Assembly (NCBI RefSeq): GCF_030936135.1
Contig: NC_082634.1
Coordinates: 12,501 to 76,500 of the forward strand
Direction of reading: 5' to 3'
Origin: Gavia stellata
Lineage: Eukaryota; Chordata; Aves; Gaviiformes; Gaviidae
Length of the DNA stretch: 64,000 nt
A program made the position numbers and the translations under genes. Below, piece by piece: positions 56,737-64,000 of this stretch. The number at the start of each line of letters is the position of its first letter. Within the stretch, counting starts at the first letter, position 1. A model generated the notes under the pieces. That model saw only the letters and a list, made by a program, of their open reading frames with translations, ran no database searches and was not told the origin of the DNA.

Positions 56737-59700
56737 TCAGCAGCAGCTCTCGGCAATCGGGTGCCCTCCGGAATCGGGGGGTGCCGGGCGCTGCCCCCCC
56801 ACGGCCACGTAGTGGCGGGTGCCACGGGGTGGGGCCCGGGTGGGGCCGGGGGGGCAGGGGGCACCCAGGCGGCACCGCTGCCACCCGCGCCGCACCTCCG
56901 CCTGCACCTGTGGGCACCAGGACACGTTGCGACACGTCACACCACGTCGCGACATGCTCCCCCCCGCCCCGACACGTTGCGACGCGCCCTAACGCACCTC
57001 CTTGTTGACGAAGCAGTAGAGGACGCTGACAACGAGGCCCTGGGGATGACGGGGGGGAGGCGGGGGCACCCCAGGGTGGGGGTGCACCCAGAGGTGTGGG
57101 TGCATGTGGTCGCACGCACACATATGTGCACTCCTCGGCCCTCAGCACCCACCCCCTGAGCACCCCTGCCCCTGCACCCCCACCCCATTGCAGCACCCAC
57201 CTCCTGCAGCCCCCCCATTGCACTCCCCCATTGCCCCTCCATTTTAGCCCCCCATTCCACCCCCATTGCACCCTCCATTACACCCCCCAATTGCACCCCC
57301 CCATTATAACCCCACCCCATTGCAGCCCCCCAATGCCTCCCCCAAGCCCCCCCCACGCACCCCCCCATTGCACCCCTCCATTACACCCCCCACCACATTG
57401 CAGCCCCCCCATTGCTCCCCCAAGCCCCCCCATTGCAAGTCTCCATTGCAGCCCCCATCGCACCCCCCATGCCCGCCCCATGCCCCTCCCGTTGCCCCCC
57501 CCGCACCTGGGAGGAGGAGAGCAGCAGCTGGAGGCAGAGCCGCACCAGGCGCAGGGTGCCCCCCCCCTGCCCCTCCCCCACCAGGGCAAAGGCCACCTCG
57601 TGCACCCCCAGGAGCGGGATCAGCGTCAACGTCGACCTGGCCAGCCTGTGGCGGGGGCATGCTCGGGGACATCCAGCGACACCCCTGGGGACACGCTCGG
57701 GGACACCCCCAGGGAGACAGGGGACACCCCCGGGGACCCCCTCAGGAAGGGATGGGGACACCCTCAGGGACACATTTTGGCAGCATTACAGGGACAGAGA
57801 TGTGTGGGGACACGCTTGGGGGACACGCTTGGGCACACACTTGGGGATGCCACAGGAATAGGGACATGGTGGGGGACATCCTTGGGGACGTTACAGGCAT
57901 GGGGACACACTCGGGGTGTTATGGGGACAGGGACACGCATGGGGACACACCTGGGGATGTGACAGGGATGGGGACACACTCAGGGACATGCCTGGGGACA
58001 TTGTAGGGATGGGGACACGTGGGGATGTGCACAGGGCTGGGGTAGGCACGAGGACATCGCACAGACAGCATGGGGGCACAGTGGGGACAGGGATGGGCTA
58101 TGCAACGTGTGTCCCTGCATCCCCACTGTCCCCATGCACACCCTGGTGTCCCCATGTCATTGGCATCCCCATGCCCATCCCCAGTGTCCCCATGTCCCCC
58201 TGCACATCCCGCTGTCCCCCTATCCCCACCTGACCCTGGTGTCTCCACGGGACACCTGATGCGCCCGGACTTTGGCCACCAAGATGCGGATGATGCGTAC
58301 GAACACCACGAAGTTCACCTGGGGACAGGGACACTGGAGGTGACACCCCCTGTGATGGGGACACTGCCCCAGGATGGCCACCCCCCTGCTGTGTCACCCA
58401 CCGCCACGGCCATCAGGATGGGGCAGCGGATGATCCACCACACTGCCACCTTCTCGTTCCTCTCCCAGCACCTGCCGGGGCGCGGGGCTCAGCCGGATGC
58501 CTGGGTCCCCTGTTGGGGACATCACAGTGTCCCCCAGGGGTGACAAAATGGGGAAGGGGGGTGTCCGGCAGCCTCACCCCTCATTCTCGTAGAGGTACCT
58601 CACCACCACCCATGGTACCACGAAGAGCACGGGGGCTCCTGGAGCAATGTGGACAAAGTTGGGGAGGGGACGTGGGGACACGTGGGGACATGGGGGGGAC
58701 ACGGGGACAGGCTCACCCCAGCCGAGGAGGAGGAAAGCGGGGAGGCAGCGCTCGCCGGAGAAGGCCGCCAACACCAGGAGCTTGTGGAGGAAGAGTCCCT
58801 CGGCCAGCAGCCACCCGTAGTTGGCCCCCACGCAGTACTGGGTGAGAGCCTGGGCCAGCCGGCACCCTGCCACCGCCTGCCGCAGGGACACCGGCACCGC
58901 CACCGGGACACCGGCGTCGGGAAGGGACCGGCATTGGGGTGGCACCAGCATCATGTTAGACCAGTATCAGGGTGGCACCAACATCGTGGTGGCACCAGCA
59001 TCATGGTGGGACCAGCATCATGTTTGAGCCAGGATCATGGTGGCACCAACATCGTGGTGGCACCAGCATCGTGGCGGCACCAGCATCGTGTTTGAGCCAG
59101 GATCGTGGTGGTGCCAGGATCGTGGTGGCACCAGCATCGTGGCAGCACCAGCATCGTGTTTGAGCCAGGATCGTGGTGGTGCCAGGATCGTGGTGGCGCC
59201 AGGATCGTGGTGGCACCAGCATCATGTTTGAGCCAGGATTGTGGTGGCGCCAGGATCGTGGTGGCGCCAGCATCATGGTAGTACCAGCATCGTGGTGGGA
59301 CCAACGTCATGTTTGACCAGGATTATGGTGGCACTGGCATCACGATGGGACGAGCATCATGGTGGCACCAGTATCATGGTGGACCAGCCCCCCCACCTTG
59401 GGTCCCCCATCCAAGCACAGCCCACCATCCTCCACCTATGGGTGCCCCCCCCCTTGGGTACTCCCCGATGGGTGCCCCCCCCACCCCTGGGTGCCCCCCC
59501 AAGGGTGCCTCCTGCCATAGGTGCCCACCATCCCCCATGGGTGCCCACCTGCTGGCCCAGCAGCTGCAAGGGGTGCCCGGCGCCAGGGCGCAGGTGGCGT
59601 TGCAGCAGCGCATCCCGCGTCAGGATGGCGCCCGCCCGCAGCACGAAGGAGAGGAAGAGGTTGGCATGGATGAAGTTGCGGGTGCACCGCAGGCGCCTGC

Positions 59701-61962
59701 AGGGATGAGGAGCGGTGGCAGCACCCACGCATGCCCCGCTAGCACCCAGGGGTGCCCCAGTGTGGGTACCTGAAGAGCAGGAGCAGCAGCAGCGCCAGGA
59801 GGAGGGCGACGAGGGAGAGGGAGTAGCCCACGGTGTAGAGGAGGCGGAACTGCTCCAGCAGCCAGGCCTGCCACTGCAGGGACAGGGGACACAGGGGACA
59901 GGGAGGTGGCACCACGCTGGGAGGTGGCACAGGGCATGGTGTGGCATGGGGCAACGGGGCAGGGCGTGGTGTGGGGTGCAGCGTCGTGAGGTGCAGCATG
60001 GTATGGTGCAGCACAACATGGCACAGCACAGCGTGACAGGACGTGGCACGGTGCAACATGGCACAGCACCGTACACAGCACAGCACAGCACAGTGCAACA
60101 CGGCATAGCACAGTGCAACATGGTACAGCACAGCATGGCACAGTGCATGGCAAAGCATGGCACAGTGCACGGCACAGCATGGCACGGTGCACAGCATGGC
60201 ATGGCACAGTGCAACATGGCCTGTCACGGTGCACGGCACAGCACAGCACAGTGCGCAGCACGGCACGGCACAGTGCAACATAGCACTGGTGCATGGCACA
60301 GCACGGCATGGTGCAACATGGCATGGCATGGAGCAACATGGCATGGCACAGTGCCACACAGCACAGCACAGCATGGTGCAAAGAGGTGTGGCACGGTGCA
60401 GCATGGCAAAGCACAGTGCAGCATGGTGCAAAATGGCATAGCAAAATGCAGTGCCACACGACATGGCACAGCGCACAGCACGATGCGACATGGCACAGCA
60501 TGGCGCAGCCCAGTGCATGGCACAGCACGGTATGACCTGGCACAGCCCAGCAGCTCCCAGTGCAGTGCAGCCCAGTGGCACGTGGCACGGCACAACGTGG
60601 GGTATGGCACGTGTCAGCCTGGCGTAGTGCAGCCCCCGGCACATGGTCCAGCACGGCACGGGGCACAGCATGGCACAGCACAGCACGGGGCATGGCACAG
60701 CGCAGCATGGCACAAGAAATGGCCCGGGGCATGGTGTTGTGCACAACAGCTCAGCGGGACACAGCATGGCACAGGGCACAGCCCAGCGTGGCACAGCACA
60801 GGGCATGGCATGGGGCACGGCATGGGACACAGCACGGTGCATGGCACAGCAGAGCGTGGCACAGTGCACCACAGTGCAGCTCTGCGGCACGGGGCACAGC
60901 ATGGCACAGTGTGGCACAGCAGAGACACGATGCACGGCACAGTGCGGCACATCCCAGCATGGCATGGCAGCGTGACACATCCCAGCATGGCATCTCCCAG
61001 CATGGCCCAGCGTGGCACGGCATGGCACCCCACGGCACGGCACCCCACGGCACCCGGGCCCCCACCTGCAGCGGCTGCTCCTCCACCAGGTCCTCACACT
61101 GCGAATGGTCCTGCCAGGGCCGCCCCGTCTCGTCTATCACCCACCGCCCGTCGGGTCCGCAGCGCCGAGCCACCACCCCGCCCTGCACTGAGCACACTGT
61201 CCTGTCACGCCACAGCACCCAGGGGCACCAAGGGGGACCCCCGGGGTGGGTGCCATCCCCCCCCGTTACCTCGGTGGTGCCAGGGCAGGTACCAGGGGCA
61301 AGGGACGGTGATGGTGCTGTTGGGGGCTGCGTCCCCCCAGCAGGCGTACATGTCAAAGCTGCGGTTGCAGACGGGTCCTGGGGGGGTGGGAGGTGTCAGG
61401 GTGTCCCCGGTGTCCCCCCAGTGACCTCACCCTGTCCCCACTCACCAGTTGCTGGTGGGTCGAGGCGCAGGCGCAGCTCGCAGGCGTGCCGGTACTCGTG
61501 CCAGGCGGCCAGCGTCGCCTGGGCTGAGCGCTCCTCCTGCAAGGGGACACCATGGGGACACCACGGGGGGGGCCACCGTGGGGACACCACCACCAGGTTC
61601 ACCACATTGGGGCAACCATCGTGGGGACACCACCACTGGGGTCACCACCATGGGGTCACTATGACGGGGCCACCCTGATGGGGCCATCACCCGGGGGCCA
61701 CCATGACTGGGGCCACCACCATGGGGACCCCCATGGTCCTGGGGGGGAGGTCCTGGAGGTGGCAGCTGGGGGGGTCCTGGTGGGGTGGGGGTCCCCATGA
61801 GGCAATGGGAGGGTCCTGAAGGGGGGGGGGGGGCAGCAGTGGGGGGGTCCCAGGGTGTGGGGGGACCCCAGGGGTAATGTTGAGAGGGTCCGGGGGGGGC
61901 GGGGGTCTCACCTCTGCCCCGTGCAGGACCCGGCTGGGCGGGGGCACTGCCCGGTGGCCCAT
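56737..61962 (-). CDS. GIPR: gastric inhibitory polypeptide receptor (GIPR), class B GPCR
   Basis: Incretin receptor coupling to Gs. Minus-strand exons: 61536-61446, 61377-61270, 61187-61066, 59873-59770, 59696-59549, 58876-58717, 58638-58578, 58471-58402, 58318-58230, 57645-57507, 57039-56998, 56907-56737; these join in frame to 434 aa. The extracellular domain has six cysteines (HACELR, VCNRSF, YACWGD, VPCPWY, RRCGPD, SQCEDL) and the phrase [18 protein letters not shown]. It is nearest to GIPR rather than glucagon or GLP receptors. Seven membrane segments follow, including [19 protein letters not shown] and [19 protein letters not shown], then [16 protein letters not shown] and [20 protein letters not shown]. 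The acceptor at 61188 was chosen so that WYLPWHHR reads into [11 protein letters not shown] candidate first exon, 61962-61912 ([17 protein letters not shown]), fits in phase but is not hydrophobic, so the true signal-peptide exon is unresolved. Nearly every long intron is filled by its own minisatellite. Confidence 0.9.
57170..57500. repeat. C-rich CCCCCATTGCA repeat in a GIPR intron
   Basis: About 18 copies of CCCCCCATTGCA-like units of 12-20 bp. Confidence 0.85.
57660..58200. repeat. GGGGACA(C/T)(A/G)CTCGGGGACA repeat in a GIPR intron
   Basis: About 20 copies of an 18-24-bp unit with GGGGACACACTCAGGGACA; it extends to the next exon. Confidence 0.85.
58930..59395. repeat. GGTGGCACCAGCATCATG repeat in a GIPR intron
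   Basis: An 18-bp unit and a 27-bp variant containing TTTGAGCCAGGATC are interleaved about 24 times. Confidence 0.9.
59920..61040. repeat. 1.1-kb CATGGCACAGCACAG repeat in a GIPR intron
   Basis: A 10-15-bp purine/pyrimidine-mixed unit, GGCACAGCATGGCACAG, is repeated over more than 1.1 kb. It opens frames of 569 codons (+) and 452 codons (-) that contain only low-complexity Trp/His/Gln/Ala or Cys/Ala/Pro/His text. Confidence 0.92.
61545..61900. repeat. GGGGCCACCATGACTGG repeat and G runs in a GIPR intron
   Basis: Sixteen- to thirty-base units of GGGGCCACC(A/C)T and GGGGACACCACC, followed by G runs near 61821 and 61893. Confidence 0.8.
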
Positions 61963-62039
61963 GATGGTGACTGCAGCTCCTGGGGGGGGGGGGGGGGGAG
62001 TGTACCGGGGGGGCACCGGGAGGGATGGGGGTACCGGTG

Positions 62040-62760
62040 TCGTCCCCTGCGCCGTTATCGGCGCCGCCCTCCCCTTTGACGCGCTGGTTACCAGGGAGCT
62101 GCAGGTGGTGCCCGGACGCCTGTGTCCCTCCGGGGAGGGGAACGGGACCGGGACACCCCCGCCCCGACACCCCCCACCCCGTGACCGACACCTCGCCCCA
62201 GGTCCGCGGACACGCGTGAGGACCGCGGGCCGTCGTGGGGGGTGGGCAGTGGCCGCCCTCCCGGTGATGCTGGTTCCTCCCGGTGCCACCTTGGTGCCCC
62301 TTGCCCACCCCCCAGTGTCCCTTGTCCCCCCTCCCCCAGTGTCACAGGTCGTCCACACGTGTCGTCCGCTGCCCCTCACAGTGCCCCCATGTCCCCTCCG
62401 CTTCACCCCCACACCCCCATGGTCCCCCTCCCCGCTGATGCCGGTTCCCCCCCGTGCCACCCCCGGTGTCCCTTGCCCCCCCCCCCCCCCCCCAGTGTCC
62501 CGGGTCCCCCGGCCGGTGTCCCGTCTACCCCCACGCGTGTCCCCCGCTGCACCCCTGTCCCCTACGCTTCACCCCGACACCCCCTCGGGCCCCTCCGGCG
62601 CCCCCCGCTCCCCCGGACCCCCTCGGTTCCCCCCGCCCCCCCCCCCTCCCGGGACCCCCGGTACCGGCTCAGCGCAGGGCTCTGCCGCCCTCGGGGCACC
62701 GGCACCGGCTCCGGCGGCGCCGCCCCCGGGAGGGGCGGGGGCACGGGGGGGGGGGGGCGC
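62040..62760. other. C-rich intergenic sequence with a ~180-bp duplication
   Basis: Long C runs (for example 62475-62493) and two copies of a segment with CGTGTCCCCCGCTGC and CCTACGCTTCACCCC about 180 bp apart (62360 and 62538). No coding family is recognisable; GPR4 and EML2, expected here from mammalian order, are not seen. Confidence 0.6.
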
Positions 62761-62929
62761 ACCCAGGGGGGCTCAGTCGGTGCAACGTGACCCGGTGGTA
62801 GCGTGGAGCCCGGCCCACGTCTCGGGTGGGGGGCGCCGGGAGGCTGCCCCACAGGTCCCGGGGCTCCAGGGTCAGCCGGGGGTGGGGGGGAAGGTCCAGG
62901 GTGACCCACGGGGGTCCCGAGTCATCCAC

Positions 62930-63560
62930 GAGTGCTCCACTGTCACACAAGTGGGTCCAACGTCACCCACGGGGACTTCAGGGTCACCCAGGGGGGTCCA
63001 GTGTGACCCAGGGGACTTCAGGGTCACACACTGGAGCTCCAGTGTCACCCAGGTGGGCTCCAGTGTCACGCAGGAAGATTCAGTGTCACCCAGGGGCGGT
63101 CCCGTGTCACCCACGAGTGCTCCAGTATCACCCGAGGGGCTCCAGCATCACCCACAGGTGCTCCAGCATCACCCAGGGGGTTCCAGCGTCACCCGGGGGG
63201 GTTCAGCATCACCCACAGGTGCTCCAGCGTCACCCAGGGGGGCTCCAGGGTCACCCACGAGTGCTCCGGTGTCACCCAGGGGGGCTTCACTGTCCCCCAG
63301 GGCTGTGCCAGGGGTCTCCAGCATCACCCACGGGTGCTTCAGAGTGACTCGGGGAGGTCTATGGCCGCCGGTAGGGCACCGGCGTCAGCGATGGGCGCTC
63401 CGGTGTCCCCCAGGGGGGTCCAGCATCACCCACGGGTGGTCCAGTGTCTCCCACGGGTGCTCCAGCATCGCCCACGTGCGCTCCAATGTCACCCACGAGT
63501 GCCCCGGTGCCACCGGGAGCGCTCCAGCGTCACCCCGGAGGGTCCGAGGTCACCCGCAGG
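62930..63560. repeat. ~27-30-bp minisatellite upstream of OPA3
   Basis: About 22 copies of CTCCAGCATCACCCACGGGTG-like units. It ends about 170 bp before the OPA3 start codon, within or next to the promoter. Confidence 0.9.
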
Positions 63561-63736
63561 TCTCCCACAGGCGCCCCGACGTGCGGGGGGGGGTCCCGTC
63601 GCGCGTGGCGGGGGCCGGGGGCGTGTCCCAGTGGCGGGAGAGGGCGTGGCCGAGGGGCAGGAGGACGCGCGCCCTGCTCGCCCCGCCCCTCCCCCGGGTC
63701 GCGCGGCGGTGAGGTCACGGCGCGCGGCGGCGGAGG

Positions 63737-63878
63737 ATGGTGGCGGGCGCGTTCCCGCTGGCCAAGCTGCTGACGCTGGGCGCGCGCCAGCTGAGCCGCC
63801 CCCTGGCGGCCCGCATCAAGGCCGGGGCGCGAGCCAGCCCCTTCTTCCGCGCCTACATCTGCCTCCCGCCCGCGCAGC
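63737..63878 (+). CDS. OPA3: OPA3 outer mitochondrial membrane lipid metabolism regulator, exon 1 (partial)
   Basis: Mitochondrial protein mutated in human optic atrophy 3 and 3-methylglutaconic aciduria. Only the first coding exon is in the window: 142 bp, 47 codons plus one base, ending at GTGAGTGG. Human exon 1 has the same length. The peptide starts [20 protein letters not shown] and contains [12 protein letters not shown], which is diagnostic. Ala and Arg are used where mammals have other residues, which fits the extreme GC content. A CpG-dense region with few repeats lies just upstream as the probable promoter. The rest of the gene lies beyond the right edge. Confidence 0.93.
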
Positions 63879-64000
63879 GTGAGTGGGGCGGGGGGGGGGG
63901 GGGGGGGGCGGCGGGCGGGGGAAGGGCACGGGGGGGCGGGGAGGGCACGGCGGGGAGGGCCGCGGCGGAAGGACGCGCGGCGGGGGGGGCGGTACCGGAG

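Noticed and set aside
59715-61424. 569-codon plus-strand and 452-codon minus-strand open frames
   Set aside because: Both run through the 1.1-kb GGCACAGCATGGCACAG repeat of a GIPR intron and over real GIPR exons on the minus strand. Low-complexity text and no splice logic.

Overview
The window reads as a bird microchromosome segment. The evidence is two short CR1 LINE fragments, one with the 3'-terminal 8-bp repeat typical of avian CR1; compact GC-rich genes with introns often of 70-300 bp; minisatellites in nearly every intron and spacer; and conserved gene order matching two parts of human 19q13. The species cannot be named from the sequence. Comparisons with human proteins are from memory, not from a search.

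Layout. Positions 1-18.8 kb hold no recognisable conserved gene and are built of nested tandem repeats: a ~405-bp unit carrying two inverted repeats (1-1.6 kb), a 36-40-bp/183-bp minisatellite (3.5-4.1 kb), a higher-order array of ~2.0-2.1-kb units built on a ~140-150-bp period (4.3-14.9 kb), about 1.2 kb of more AT-rich unique DNA, and a ~260-bp array (16.2-18.3 kb) followed by a displaced copy of the 14.6-14.9 kb segment. The 140-150-bp blocks look like short exons on the minus strand (pyrimidine tract, AG at the start, GT at the end).

Positions 20.9-48.1 kb carry PRX (+), HIPK4 (+), PLD3 (-), C19orf47 (+) and AKT2 (+), the gene order and relative strands of human 19q13.2. Positions 48.4-63.9 kb carry QPCTL (-), FBXO46 (-), GIPR (-) and the first exon of OPA3 (+), which in human lie about 6 Mb away in 19q13.32. 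The order within this second group is changed, and SNRPD2, EML2 and GPR4 are not seen. All these genes look intact: splice sites and phases join into full-length open reading frames (AKT2 481 aa, PLD3 496 aa, QPCTL 379 aa, FBXO46 614 aa, C19orf47 380 aa, HIPK4 532 aa, PRX 898 aa, GIPR at least 434 aa).

The genes are not a pathway. They are housekeeping and tissue-restricted vertebrate genes (insulin signalling kinase, incretin receptor, endolysosomal nuclease, Golgi glutaminyl cyclase, F-box protein, Schwann-cell scaffold, mitochondrial protein) packed at high density. CpG-rich promoters with NRF1-, ETS- and ZNF143-like sites lie at several 5' ends.
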